This document shows, piece after piece, positions 32,395-44,800 of a stretch of DNA of 64,000 nucleotides. The translations under genes were made by a program, and so were the position numbers. The notes beneath the pieces were generated by a model. That model was not told the DNA's origin, ran no database searches, and saw nothing but the letters and a program-made list of their open reading frames with translations. The stretch covers positions 69,140,206-69,204,205 of the forward strand of contig CM024758.1 in NCBI GenBank assembly GCA_014218235.1, given 5' to 3'. The stretch is from Colocasia esculenta (lineage: Eukaryota; Streptophyta; Magnoliopsida; Alismatales; Araceae). The first letter of the stretch is position 1, and every line of letters begins with the position of its first letter.

Positions 32395-34198
32395 TGTTGG
32401 ACCTTTTGGTACGGCAGCAAGCTAACCTAGAGGGGGGATGAATAGGTTTTCTGAAATCTAAAACACAAAAACTTAAACACTTGAAAGTTTGGTTAGTTTA
32501 GTGTGATAAAGAGTAGTAGTGCGGAAGCAAATAAACAATCACACAAATAACACAAGAGATTTATCCTGGTTCGGCCCTTCCCACATGGAAGTCCTACGTC
32601 CAGTCCCCAAGCAACCTCTTGGGATTTTACTAACCAAGGGTACAGTCCCCCTCAAGGACAATACAACACCCAGCACCCCAGCTGGTCTTCTTCTCTTTCC
32701 CGGGCAAGAAGGCAAACCACTTCTTTTATAGGTCAAGAAGCCAACCTCCGGGTACAAACCCCAGTGCAGTTCTGCTAGACACAAACCCCTAGCTAGGTTC
32801 TACACTGTATACAGTCCTACAGCTGGACAACGATCTTTCTTAGAAAAGAAAGAACACGGCTGAGAGTTGGAGCAGATGAACACCAACTAAAAGAAACTCT
32901 CAGCTAAAAGACTCTCTCCCCTAGAATTACAATGATCACAGAGAGAGTGAAGAGAGGAAGGCTTGAAAGCGTTGAAGACTTCTGCTATGAAAGGCTTCTC
33001 TTGATTTGGCTCGAGCTCTTCTCCCTTTCTTTGAGTGTATGTGGAGTTGAGGTTCCTCATAGGATGCACACTCCTTCAAAGATCTTCAGGAAAGCTCTCT
33101 TATCTTGTTCTTCAGCCTTGCTTCATCTTTATATGAGAGGCTTTTGAATAGATCCGTTGAAGAGATCCGTTGGAGCTCTTCTAGTCGTTGCTGATCTTTC
33201 CATTCTTTTTCTTCTTCAGATTGTCAGCCACTTGGTGGTCTACGAGGTCTGTAAGCATAGAAGAAAGTGTTTAGCTAAAACAGTGTTTCTGTCAAAAAGC
33301 TCACATACCTCTATGCTTCCTATTTTCTCCCAGAAGTAGTAAGTGACCACCTTTTTTATCTGACAAGAGAGAAGAGATCTAGAGAGATAAAAGAAAATCT
33401 TTTGTTAGAGACATTTTTGACTTTTCATTAGGCGCCAAACACATTTGAAAGATCTGAGTATAGAGAAAATCGATGTTTACATGAAGTCGATGTTTGGACA
33501 AAATCGATGTTTAAGTAAAAGTAAATTATTATTATAAAGATAGGCAAATCGATGGGCAAATCGATGTTTTCACTTATCGAGTCGATGTGGCAACCAAATT
33601 GTTATGAAACTTATCAAATCATTATGGCGTTCAAATCATTATGAAACTTATCAAATCGATGTTTTGGTCAAATCGATGTTCTCATTTAGGAAATTGATGT
33701 AAGAGAGAAATCGATGTGAGAGAGAACTCGATGTGGTGATCAAATCATTATGGCACTTATCGAATCGATGTGAGAATCAAATCGTTGTTTCTCACTTATG
33801 AAATCATTATGAGAACCAAAACATTTTGAGAGCAAATCGTTGTTCTCACTTATGAAATCGTTATGAAAACCAAATCGTTATGAGAGCAAATCGTTGTTCT
33901 CACTTATCAAATCGTTGTGGCGACCAAATCGTTGTTTCACTTAATGAATCGTTACATGATCAAATCATTGTGTAACTTATCAAATCGTTGTTAGTGAAAT
34001 CGATGTGGCACTTTGAACAGAAATCGATGTATATTGAATAAACATCGATTTAGCATTGTAATGCACACACACAGCGATAATTCCATAAATTTATATTTAT
34101 TAGGAAAATATAATATTAAATATATTTAATAATATTTAATTAATCATAAATTTTGTTATCACCAAAATATAAGGGTAAAATATAGGAGTGGTTCAACA
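32395..34198 (-). mobile_element. Solo LTR of copia family C2 (1804 bp)
   Basis: It starts TGTTGG and ends TTCAACA, is flanked by the perfect duplication ACCAT, and sits in an LTR whose empty-site version is available at about 42075. It has no internal region, so it arose by LTR-LTR recombination. A TATA-like CATATAAAG (minus strand) is near 33127-33136. Upstream of it, at 33470-34020, is an array of AATCGATGT/AATCGTT(A/G)TG motifs. Open frames inside are not genes. Confidence 0.93.
33470..34030. repeat. AATCG(A/T)TG motif array in the C2 solo LTR
   Basis: More than 20 copies of AAATCGATGT, AATCGTTATG or AATCATTATG. In the right part the starts alternate by about 16-17 and 20-21 bases (for example 33858, 33875, 33891, 33912, 33929, 33949, 33965, 33985, 34000). 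Confidence 0.85.
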
Positions 34199-34203
34199 AC
34201 CAT
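34199..34203. repeat. Target-site duplication ACCAT, right copy
   Basis: Matches 32390-32394. Confidence 0.93.
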
Positions 34204-34559
34204 GATGAAACACTTTAACTAAACACGTCTACGCTAACATGTGTTCATCCATACATTCATATCATATTCTTATCATGTCAAATTGACAATAAGTAAGATC
34301 ACAAGATAATCAAATGAACATAAGGTCAATCACAATTACACATTAGAATCATATTCTTATCATTACCGCTTTCAAATTGATGGATTTCTTTTAGGTCAAT
34401 GCACACTTCGGAACACTATGCAACATGCTGACAGACCACAAAGACTAACATGTTGACTGACAGACTAAAAAGTACAGCCTCGGGTCGGCCTATGAATAGC
34501 ATCCAACACAGTGGACATTTTTCGAAGCACGGTGTATAGGTAAATAGGCCAACCTATGC

Positions 34560-34870
34560 AGAAAACTGAATCGCGTCGGCCTTCATGGCCGCCTTTACAG
34601 CTAAATCACGTCGGGGTGTAGCGACGCGTTATAGGAAATCATTAAATAATCAGATGAGCGGGAAAAACCGCTGAATTGCGTCCGGGGAGTCCGTTGCAGT
34701 TCAGACTGGGCACAGACTCCCACGCGACGTGAAGTCTCACGCGGTCGTTGACCGGTCAACATGAGAATCACGTCGCACCCCATGGACACCTTTTACTGGA
34801 TCGTGTCGGGCCAGGCCGATGCGATACCAGGCTCTGGAATCACGTCGCCTGGAGCAGACGCAATTCTGAG
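34560..34870. repeat. CG-rich block with GAATC(G/A)CGTCG motifs in the LTR of D
   Basis: About six copies of GAATCGCGTCG or decayed versions (AATCACGTCG, AATTGCGTCC, GATCGTGTCG) in 300 bases, also present at 42450-42730 in the 5' LTR. The spacing is irregular. Copy A lacks this block. Confidence 0.7.
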
Positions 34871-36152
34871 CTTAACCCAAAAATGCAGGAAAACCAACTA
34901 ATGATATTTAGAGAAAATGCTTAACATGAAAACTGACCATGACAACTAGTAGAAGAACTTTGATGTTGGGGATTTGACCTAATTCGGTCTTAATTCTTGC
35001 GAAAACATGAAGAATGTAAAGGTCAAGTGCATCTCGAAAACATAGCGGCTCTCTTACCATGCTTATAACTCTCTAACCCATGACTTTTAGACAAAGTGTT
35101 CAACACAAAACATGACGAAGACTACTAGTAGCATAACTTTCATGATGGGGGTTTAGTATAATTCGGTCTCAAATTGTGTTCATAATAAGAAGAACATAAA
35201 AAGCCCTAACTGTGCGCGACTTAGGGAAAATGACTAATACTCCATGTATACTCCATGAAAATTGGGCAAATCAAGTGCAAATGAACCTAGACTGGAAGCG
35301 CTACAAGATGGTATTGGTTTTCTTTAATCTTGGCTCGAGAACACTGACCTTTATGAAGATCTAAGACTAGTCAACGTTCTGGACGCAACAGAGGATGAAG
35401 GGGGATGAAGCACCGATTCCCAGCCTTTCTCCTCCTCCTCTGAAGCCCTAGCCCGCCTCCAAATGACCCCAACTCGTTGCCAAACCTTCCCTAAGAGTTT
35501 AGTGATGAGTTCTTATAGATTTAGGGTGTATTTACATGTCCTAATGGGACTAGGAAAGGGGCTGCGGGTTTAGCATGGCACCTTCCAAAAAATTGGGATT
35601 CTCTCACCCAAAGGAGGTAGCAAAGGTTTAGGAAACCACCTCTTAGGGTTGGGTCTGGTTTTGGCTTACCTTGCATGACTAATTACCCTAATTTGAACCC
35701 TAAATTGCCCTCCTCAATTATTGCATAATTACATACACGAATTTCTGGGTATTTTCTTGTCCCAATTTTTATCCTTGGGCCAAATGTGCTCCATTGGCCC
35801 AATCTTGTTAATGGGTTATTAATACATGATATTGGAAGCCTCTCCAACATGTTTATTTAATTTATGGTCGGTTATTTTTCCGCGTTAACAATTTTCCGAC
35901 TTAGTTTCTAAATTCGGGAAATTTGTCACGTGTGACGTACACTCGGCCAATTGGCTTTTTCGTTGCACAAATTTCTTCATGGAACACTTAGGGACAATAT
36001 TTGGGGTTGATTTATAATTTTTACGGAATTTGCTGATGTGTTTTCTCTTGTACGCTAATGGTACGTAAGTTTTATCATTCCGATAATGCGGAATTTATTT
36101 ATTTCCCTTTATTTCTAAAATTTTTAAATCACTAAATTTCCGGGATGTTACA

Positions 36153-36163
36153 TCCTCCCCCAC
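36153..36163 (-). other. Polypurine tract of copy D
   Basis: On the element strand the tract is GTGGGGGAGGA, just before the 3' LTR and right after the pol stop. Confidence 0.9.
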
Positions 36164-36164
36164 T

Positions 36165-37370
36165 TAAGAAATTTGGTCCTCAAATTTACACATAATGGTA
36201 TAGTTCGTATCTGAGAATAGTTCTGGGTGGTTTTTCTTCATTCTTTCCTCCATTTCCTAGGTAGCGTTGGTAACTCCATCTCGACTCCACTGGACCTGCA
36301 CCATAGGTATGGTACGATTCCTGAGTCATTGAATCTTCCGATCCAATAGTTTGATCGGCTTCTCTTCATAAGTCAGCTCCTCCCAAATCTCTAAGTCCTC
36401 ATGGTTGATTACATGGTCAGCATTGAATAAGTACTTCCTCAGCATGGATATGTGGAACACATTATGCACGTTTGCCAGCTGTGGAGGTAGTGCAAGTCTA
36501 TACGCCACCTGACCAATCCTTTCCAGGATTTCAAATGGTCTGATAAATCTGGGACTCAACTTTCCCTTGATCCTAAATCTTTGGATTCCCCTTGAAGGTG
36601 AGACCTTTAGGAAAACATGTTCACCAACCTGAAATTCCAGTTCTCTCCTTCCCTTGTCTGCATAACTCTTCTGCCTAGATTGTGCTAACTTCAGATGTTC
36701 CCTGACAATCTGAACCTTTCTGACGGTTGCCTCAATTAAGTCGGGTCCAACCCATTGGTTCTCCCCAACCTCTTCCCAACAAAGTGGTGATCTGCAACTT
36801 CTGCCATATAAGGCTTCAAACGGTGCCATCTTAATACTTGCCTGATAGCTGTTGTTATATGCAAACTCCATCAGGTACAACTGATCATCCCATCGACCTC
36901 TAAAATCTAGCACCAGAGCATGAAGCATATCCTCCACAATTTGATTGGTCCTTTCGATTTGTCCATCAGTCTGAGGATGGAAGGCAGTACTAAAGTTTAG
37001 TTTAGTACCCATTGCTACTTGTAAACCCTTCCAGAAGTGTGAAGTAAATCTATGATCCCGATCCGATATTATGTTAGATGGAACCCCATGCAATCTAACT
37101 ACTTCCTTAACATATAGTGCAGCCAATACATCCACTGACCAGCTACTCTTAATCGGCAAGAAATGAGCCGACTTAGTCAATCGATCAACTATTACCCAAT
37201 TTGCATCCATTCCGCCTCTAGTCTTGGGCAATCCCATGATAAAGTCCATACCGATACTATCCCACTTCCATTCTGGGATTTCTAGTGGTAGCAGTTAACC
37301 AGCTGTACGGAAATGCTCAGCCTTGACTTTCATGCATGTTAAACAGTATGACACATGATCGGCCACATCC
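36165..37370 (-). pseudogene. Integrase core and chromodomain-like tail, copy D
   Basis: The frame 37249-36326 holds the D,D35E core (MDFIMGLPKTRGG, ISDRDHRFTSHFW, FHPQTDGQIERTNQ). It also holds the C-terminal domain with ESLYGR-like text (FEALYGRSCRSPL) and NVHNVFHISMLRKYLF. The chromodomain-like tail follows after a TGA and contains a TGG to TAG change in NAT(W)EMEE. A GAA to TAA stop (about 37294) separates the core from the zinc-binding N-terminus upstream. All catalytic acids are visible. Confidence 0.9.
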
Positions 37371-38050
37371 CTCTTCATGTTTGGCCACCAATACGACCTT
37401 TTTAAGTCTTGGTACATCTTTGTTGATCCAGGGTGAATCGTGTACTTGGACTGGTGAGCTTCATTTAATAACCTCTTCTTGAGTTCTCCATGATCAGGGA
37501 CACATGTTCTACTTCGGAATAGTAATCTTCCATCAGTTGATAGAGAAAAGTCAGGTCTTTGTTCTAGCTTCTCCCTGATCTCAACTAAGAATGGGTCCTC
37601 TCCTTGTTTCTCCTTGATTTCGGTCAATAGATCGGATTGTATCTGGAGATTGGAAGTCATTACTTGCTTTTCCTTCTTTCCAATGTCTAAGTTCAAGCTT
37701 GCAAATTGCTCTAGTAACTTCCATTTGCCCAGCATCATACTAGCTAGCATAGCTCCTGGTTGTCTACTTAGAGCATCTGCCACTACATTGGCTTTCCCCG
37801 GGTGATATTGAATGGAAAAGTCAAAGTCCTTGAGGTATTCTAACCACCTTCTTTGTCTCATGTTAAGCTCCTTCTGTGAGAATAAGTATTTTAAACTCTT
37901 GTGCTCAGAAAAAACTTTAAATTGCTCACCATAGATGTAATGCCTCCAAATCTTCAAGGCAAATACTACAGCTGCTAACTCCAGGTCATGAACCGGGTAG
38001 TTCACTTCGTGGATCTTCAACTGTCTTGAGGCATATGCTATTACTTTCCC
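37295..38050 (-). pseudogene. RNase H end and integrase zinc-finger region, copy D
   Basis: The open frame 38020-37295 covers the Ty3 RNase H landmarks (YPVHDLELAAVVFALKIWRHY and DALSRQPGAM). It then covers the integrase HHCC finger (HQSKYTIHPGSTKMYQDL, CLTCMKVKAEHF). This is the region deleted from copy A. A CAA to TAA stop at about 38055 separates it from RT. Confidence 0.9.
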
Positions 38051-38053
38051 TTG

Positions 38054-38990
38054 TTACATTAAGACACATCCCAGACCTATTCCAGAAGCACCTGAATAAA
38101 TTTCAAATCCTCCCTCTTCAGTGGGTAAGGCGAGGACAGGAGCAGTAGTCAGACACTTCTTCAAGTTGTTAAAGCTTCCTTCACATTCATCGGTCCACAC
38201 AAACGAATTTTCCTTCCAGGTCAGCTTGGTTAATGGTACTGCAATCTTTGAGAAATCCTTTATAAACCTTTCATAATATCCTGCTAATCCCAGAAAGCTC
38301 CTGATCTCTATGACGCTTTTCTGTCTTTCCCATTTCAATACAGCCTCAACCTTTGATGGATCAACAACGATACCATCCTTGGTTACCACATGCCCTAAAA
38401 AGGATACCTCCTCAAGCCAAAATTCACATTTACTTAGCTTGGCATATAATTTATTCTCCCTTAAAATCTGCAATGCAATCCTCAAGTGCTCCTCATGTTC
38501 TTCCTTTGTCTTGGAATAGATCAATATATCATCGATGAATACCACCACAAATTTATCAAGATATGGGAGATAAATGCTATTCATCAACTGCATGAAAACT
38601 GCAAGGGCATTTGTTAGTCCAAAAGGCATAACAATAAATTCATAATGCCCATACCTACTTTGGAAGGCTGTCTTGTGAATGTCTTCTCCTTTGATCCTCA
38701 ATTGGTGATAGTCGGATCTGAGATCTATTTTAGAGAAGTATTTAGCTCTAGATAATTGATCAAACAACTCATCAATCCTTGGCAGAGGATATTTGTTCTT
38801 GATGGTTAACAGGTTTAGTTGCATGTAGTCTATACACAGCCTCATCGACCCATCTTTCTTCTTGGCAAAGAGGACAGGTGCACCCCATGGTGATGTGCTT
38901 GGTCGGATGAATCCCTTCTCTAACAGTTCCATCAGTTACTCTTTTAATTCCTTCAGTTCTGCGAGGGATATTCTATATGGTTCCCTAGAT
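38054..38990 (-). pseudogene. Reverse transcriptase, copy D (nearly intact)
   Basis: The open frame of 292 residues contains GFIRPSTSPWGAPVLF, LCIDYMQLN and FSKIDLRSDYHQLRI. The intact active site VFIDDILIYS lies near 38520-38550. It continues through FLGLAGYYERFIKDFS to the start of RNase H. A CAA to TAA change at 38936 cuts it from the protease-linked segment (ELKE/LMELL). Copy A carries FIDH at this active site. Confidence 0.92.
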
Positions 38991-39560
38991 ACTGATGCTG
39001 CTCCAGGGACCAAATCAATGGTAAATTCGACCTCTCGCTCAGGAGGGATTACTGGCAAGTCTTCGGGAAAGACATCAGCATACTCGCTGACAATATGGAT
39101 GTCCTCAACTTTGACTTCCTTCTTTACGATGACAACAGCAGAAAGAAAGGCCATACAACCTTTCCTCATCATCCTTTTGGCTTTTAGTGCAGAGATGAGG
39201 GACAATCTTCTGTGGTTTCTATCTCCTGTGAACACTAGTTTTGGGTAATGGCTAAAGGTTACCCGACTTCTCCTACAATTGATACTAGCCCCATGTTCAG
39301 ACAGCCAGTCTGCTCCTAATATCACATCATACCCCTCCATGTCCATGCATATTAAATTTGCAGGTAGGTTTTGGGTTTCAATCAACACTTCACTAGATGG
39401 CATATGGTTTGTAAGATTGGTGCTAGAACCAATCGGGGTTGATACAACTATTCTGGATTTCATTGAGACGGGTTTCACAGGTAGGGTATCAACAAATGTT
39501 TGAGATATAAAGGAATGCGTAGCTCCCGTATCAAATAGAACATATGCGGGTCAGGAAAGA
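38936..39560 (-). pseudogene. Aspartic protease and RT linker, copy D
   Basis: It reads VLFDTGATHSFIS (about 39501-39545), the normal protease active site. It continues through LICMDMEGYDVILGADWL to PVIPPEREVEFTIDLVPGA, the usual linker into RT. The frame is open at least from 39478 to 38936. Confidence 0.88.
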
Positions 39561-39599
39561 ATAGTAAGTGTACCTTCCACAATACCTCCTTCTTCTGCA

Positions 39600-40576
39600 G
39601 CTTTAGGTTCCTGAATAGCTTGCAAGCGGCCTTGCCTCTTTTGTCCATTCGGACGCTTGTCCTAAGGAGCTTGTTCTTTCAGCATTGGGCAGTCCGAGAT
39701 CTTGTGGTCACGACTTCCACAGTGCAGACATCTCCCTTGCGCTCTCCAGCATTGTTAAGACTAGTGACTAGCTTTCTCACAGTGTTTGCACCTTTCTCCC
39801 GTTGCCACCACTATCTGCTTGCCTAACTCCTTTGGCTTTTTATTGGCTGGTTCATTTACTCCGCCACTGGGCCTTTTCTTCCCCATGGTTGGTTGATACC
39901 TTCCAGTAGCAGACACTTGCTCCCTTTTCACAGATTTTCCCTTAATTCTTTCGGTAGTCTCCATGGCATATTCCAGTAACTGAGCCTTCTTTACCATATC
40001 AGCATAGGTTGGAATGTCCATTGGTGCCAGTTGAGTGATGAACTGGGGCCTCAAGCCATTCAAAAAGCGTTTCGCCTTCATTCTTTCTGTCCCAATCAAG
40101 TGAACAACGTATTAGGACAGACGAGAGAATTGGGCCTCATACTCGGCCATAGTGAGTCCTCTCTGCTTCAACGCCACAAATTCGGCTGCTTTCCGTTCCT
40201 GGACCCTCTCAGAAAAGTACTTGGTGTTGAATCACTCAATGAACTGAGCCCATGTTAGTTGTTGGCCATTAAGTGTTGCTTCCACCGACTCCCACCATGC
40301 CCTGGCATCCTTTTCCAATTGGAAAGTTGCCAGCAGTACTTTGTTCTAGTCCGTGCATTTCATGACCCTGAATATCCTTTCAATTTCCTTAACCCAGTGT
40401 TCAACAACATCCGGGTCAGTACTCCCTTCAAACCTAGGCGGATCCATACTTCGGAAATTCTGATGGAGATCACCGGCTCCGCGGTTACCTCCACCTTGGG
40501 TGGCTTGCAGTATTACCTGAGTCAGGTTTTGCAGGGTTCGTAGCATGTTTCTAGCCTAGGCACGTTCAGCGGCCAT
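39600..40576 (-). pseudogene. Gag, copy D (several stops)
   Basis: Starting at an ATG at 40576 (MAAERA), it has the Ty3 gag signature (MDPPRFEGSTDPDVVEHWVK) followed by an EKDARAWWES-like segment. Then comes a segment with RFLNGLRPQFITQLAPMDIPT, lysine-rich sequence and one zinc-knuckle start (CKHCEKASH). At least four stops interrupt it, mostly at expected Gln positions. It is the capsid/nucleocapsid gene lost from copy A. Confidence 0.85.
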
Positions 40577-40745
40577 TGAGGTAATAAGTACCTTCAAGAT
40601 AATAATATAAGTCAGTCATCTAAATATATCACATGTGACTTCTATTCCCATGGCTCTACCCAAGCTCACATTAGGTACGACAGATTTTGATTCGTGTGAT
40701 CTAGTCTCATTATATATTCCTATTCCCTTGGACCCTAAAGTTCAC

Positions 40746-40757
40746 GCTCTGATACCA
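40746..40757 (-). other. Primer binding site of copy D
   Basis: GCTCTGATACCA on the plus strand is TGGTATCAGAGC on the element strand, two bases from the LTR. Confidence 0.93.
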
Positions 40758-40759
40758 AC

Positions 40760-43700
40760 TGTCACGCCCCGATATTTAGTAGCAGAATAAATACCGAGAG
40801 ACGTGAACGATACAAATAGACGTATCATAGTTGAATAGTGCAGAGTCATAATTTAAACACAATAACACATTTGAGAGCATAATATTGTCACCAAAAGTAT
40901 ACTTTATTCCATTTCAATTCACTAATTAGAACCTTACATAAGAAGAACCAACTAAAGGGTCCCTTATTAAAATGGAAATGTTTCACTGATACATAGACTA
41001 CTCAAATATCTATTCCTACTACTTTCATCTCCTCAATGTCGGGTGCTCATCACTCTTGCCCTGCCCCATCGGACTCCACTGGCTCCTCATCACTACCTAA
41101 AAAGGACAGGATGATAGGGTGAGCGAACTAGCTCAGTAGGATTTACATCTCAATATTGTGCGGACACTAATATACATGATTAACATTTTAAATAGGCAGA
41201 TATGCACATGAACATGATAATGCTAATGCATGCTTTTCTAACAAGTTAAATAGCAGAACAGAACGGATGTCATATCAAATCAAATATCAAATTGCATATA
41301 CAATGGTCAGATAATTCAAGAGTAGATTCATATCAAAAGGAATTGGCCATATTCTTACAGATATCATGTATTCACATGAACAAATGTATCATATCAAATC
41401 TTATCATATCATATCAAATCAAACTTATCATATCATATCAATCGAAGGCACATTTCCACAAATCTTGCATATCGTATCAGTGCCATGCCAAGCACCACAA
41501 GTCCATACTCCTGCGGTTAATAAGTACGTTGGGGCGCTCTTCCCTAGGACCAGATAGGGCCCCTATTGCACAAGCATTAGTCAAGTAGACCGAAGTCCCA
41601 TATTGTGCCGAATAAACATATTCATATTATAGCCACGGAGTTTCAATAATAAGCTCAATGTAATAAGAACATGATCATCATAGATTCAAGGTATGACAAT
41701 AGCTCAAGAGAACAAATGGGCAGTATAACGACGTATCTTATGTTTCATAATTTGTTAATGTCTTGACATGAGGATCACTAATGACAGATCGTACGCGGAA
41801 CATGTGCTCTCTATCTCCAGGGTACTTTATGGTACAACTAGCTCGGCCTCTATGTGGGAATCCATAGAGAGCGGAGACTTACGAAGGTCTTAAGGAAAAG
41901 ATCACTAGTCTTGCCGATTCGGAATGACCGACAAAGAGCTCTCAATTCCCCAAGAAGGGTGTGCCTATTCGTGCAAAGGTGTAAGTGACGAGTCACGGAT
42001 CTTTCCTAACATGTATGCAATATGAACAAATAATTGAAACATCAAAAAGCATATAACTTAAGGAAACTCATATACAAACCATGAGGAAACACTTTAACTA
42101 AACACGTCTGCGCTAACATGTGTTCATCCATACATTCATATCATATTCTTATCATGTCAAATTGACAATAAGTAAGATCACAAGATAATCAAATGAACAT
42201 AAGGTCAATCACAATTACACATTAGAATCATATTCTTATCATTACTGTTTTTAAATTGATGGATTTCTTTTAGGCCAATGCACACTTTGGAACACTATGC
42301 AACATGCTGACAGACCACAAAGACTGACATGCTGACTGACTGACTGACTGAAAAGTACAGCCTCGGGTCGGCCTATGAATAGCGTCCAACACAGTGGACG
42401 TTTTTCAAAACACGGTGTATAGGTAAACAGGCCAAACTATGTAGAAAACTGAATTGTGTCGGCCTTCATGGCCGCCTTTATAGCTAAATCACATTGGGGT
42501 GTAGCGACGCATTACAGGAAATCATTAAATAACCGGATGGGTGGGAAAAACCGCTGAATCGCATCTGGGGAGTCCGCCGCAGTTCAGACCCGGCACAGAC
42601 TCCCACGCGGCGCGAAGTCTCACACGGCTATTGACCGGTCAGTGCGAGAATCGCGTCGCACCCCATGGACGCCTTTACTGGATCACGTCGGGCCAGGCCG
42701 ATGCGATACTAGGCTCTGGAATCGCGTCGCCTGGAGCAGACTTGATTCCAAGCTTAACCCGAAAACACAGGAAAACCAACTACCCCCTCCCCCTTGCCAT
42801 TCTTATATCTCTCTATATAATGATATTTAGACAAAATGCTTAAAATGAAAACTGACCAAGACAACTAGTATAAGAACTTTGATGTTGGGGGTTTGACCTA
42901 ATTCAGTCTCGATTCTTGCAAAAACATGAAGAGCATAAAGGTCAAGTGCATCTCGAAAACACAGCAGCTCTCTTACCATGCTTAGAACTCTCTAACCAAT
43001 GACTTTTAGACAAAGTGTTCAACACAAAACATGACGAGGACTACTAGTATCATAACTTTCATGATGGGGTTTAGTCTAATTCGGTCTCAAATCATGTGCA
43101 TAATAAGAAGAACATAAAAAGCCCTAACTATGCGTGACTTAGGGAAAACAACTAATATTCCATGTATACTCCATGAAAATTGGGCAAATCAAGTTCAGAC
43201 TCAAAGCGCTACAAGATGGTATTGGTTTTCTTTAATCTTGGTCCGAGAACACCTACCTTTATGAAGATCTAAGACCAGTCGACGTTCTGGATGCAGCAGA
43301 GGATGAAGGGGGATGAAGCTCTGGTTCCTAGCCTTTCTCCTCCTCCTCTGAAGCCCTAGCCTGCCTCCAAACGACCCCAACTCGTTGCCAAAACTTCCCC
43401 AAGAGTTTAGTGACGAGTTCTTATAGATTTAGGGTGTATTTACATGTCCTAATGGGACTAGGAAAGGGGCTGCGGGTTTAGCATGGCACCTTCCAAAAAT
43501 TTGGGATTCTCTCACCCAAAGGAGGTAGCAAAGGTTTAGGAAACCACCTCGGTTGGGTCCGGTTTTGGCTTACCTTGCATGACTAATTACCTTAATTTTA
43601 ACCCTAAATTGCCCTCCCTAATTATTGCATAATTACATACACAAATTTCTGGGTATTTTCTTGTCCTAATTTTATCCTTGGGACAAATGTGCTCCATTGG

Positions 43701-44050
43701 CCCAATCTTGTTAATGGGTTATTAATACATGATGTTGGAAGCCTCTCCAACATATTTATTTAATTTATGGTCAGTTATTTTTCCGCGTTAACAATTTTCC
43801 GACTTAGTTTCTAAATTCGGGAAATTTGTCACGTGTGACGTACACTCGGCCAATCAGATTTTTCGTTGCATGAATTTCTTAACACTTAGGGACAATATTT
43901 GGGGTTGATTTATAATTTTTATGGAATTTTCTGATGTGTTTTTTCTTGTACACTAATGGTACGTAAGTTTTATCATTCCGATAATGTGGAATTTATTTAT
44001 TTCCCTTTATTTCTAAAATTTTTAAATCACTAAATTTTCGGGGTGTTACA
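40760..44050 (-). repeat. 5' LTR of copy D (3291 bp)
   Basis: It runs from TGTCACGCCCC to GGTGTTACA in plus orientation. It is complete, and it gives the empty-site reference for the solo LTR in the 3' LTR. A TATA-like TCTATAAG (minus strand) is near 43422. It contains ATATCAAATC simple repeats (41270-41450) and the CG-rich block (42450-42730). Confidence 0.93.
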
Positions 44051-44627
44051 CATGACCCCTCACACCGTTATTGTGAACCTTTCCACTCTAGTGAAGGGGT
44101 CAACCATTCAGATTGTGCTAACTCATTCTAGAGCCAAATCCTTAGCACAATCAATCACTCAAGGGGTGGTGCCCCTTTCCATATCAAAAGCCATACAATC
44201 ATTGGGCACGGTCCCCTTATTGTTGCTTCCGACTCCGTCAATGGAACTCCCCACCCTTTCATTAAATTGTATTCCAAGGGAGTTGCCATTGTTGCTTGAA
44301 ACTCCGACGGAAGTCAACAATCCTTCGATCCTTGAGAGCTGTTCAATCCCAAGGAGAAGAGCAAGGCCATCCGCCCGCTGGGCCAAACATGTGAGGAAGT
44401 ACCTGAAGGTCAAAATGCCAATTCCCAAGCGGAACCGCGATAGCCGGGCAAGGCAAAAGACCAGGGGGCCTCCATCTTTTTCATTTTCATGTCAATCGTC
44501 TTTCGTGCTTCTTAGCACCTTCTCGTGGATTCTCCACATTCCCTCCCCACGGGAGGCCTTTTATTTCCACCTTTTTTACGATTCATTCTTTTACATTCGC
44601 ACCCCTTTTTGTAATTCTCCACTCCGC

Positions 44628-44800
44628 GTCCCACATGGCACGTCCCCTTTCAGTGCCCCACGTGGCACATCTCCATTCCGTGCCCCACGCGGCACATCTC
44701 CTTCTTGTGCCCCACGCGGCACCTTTCCTTTCCTCGCCCTATGCAGCGCACCTCCTTTCTCTGCCCCTCACGGCCCACTTATTCCTTTCTCCCCTCCGGC
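44628..44800 (+). repeat. 27-bp minisatellite with GTGCCCCACG(T/C)GGCAC core
   Basis: About six units, for example GTGCCCCACGTGGCACATC plus CATTCC, each 27 bases where clear. The core is a near-palindrome containing CACGTGG. Three of its frames read through as a nine-residue repeat (APRGTSPF.). Related units recur at 49117-49200. Confidence 0.85.

Larger units (their letters stand above)
32318..36152 (-). repeat. 3' LTR of copy D, truncated, interrupted by a C2 solo LTR
   Basis: It matches 42004-44050 in the 5' LTR. The right boundary ...GATGTTACA/TCCTCCCCCAC is the LTR start plus polypurine tract on the element strand. The TATA-like TCTATAAGAA is near 35512-35521. The left end is a deletion junction, not an LTR end. 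Confidence 0.9.
32318..44050 (-). mobile_element. Ty3/gypsy chromovirus copy D (Tekay/Del-like)
   Basis: Minus-strand sister of copy A. The 5' LTR (40760-44050), primer site, gag, pol and chromodomain-like tail are all present. The 3' LTR begins at 36152 but stops at 32318, missing about 1.24 kb of its 3' part. The pol frame is nearly open, with a few stops (for example CAA to TAA before LMELL, and in front of the RNase H part). It is better preserved than A. No target-site duplication can be checked because the left end was deleted. Confidence 0.93.

Noticed and set aside
32888..33339. Short open frames in the solo LTR as small genes
   Set aside because: The same sequence occurs as a non-coding part of the related LTR at 46578-48670 with indels that ignore reading frame.
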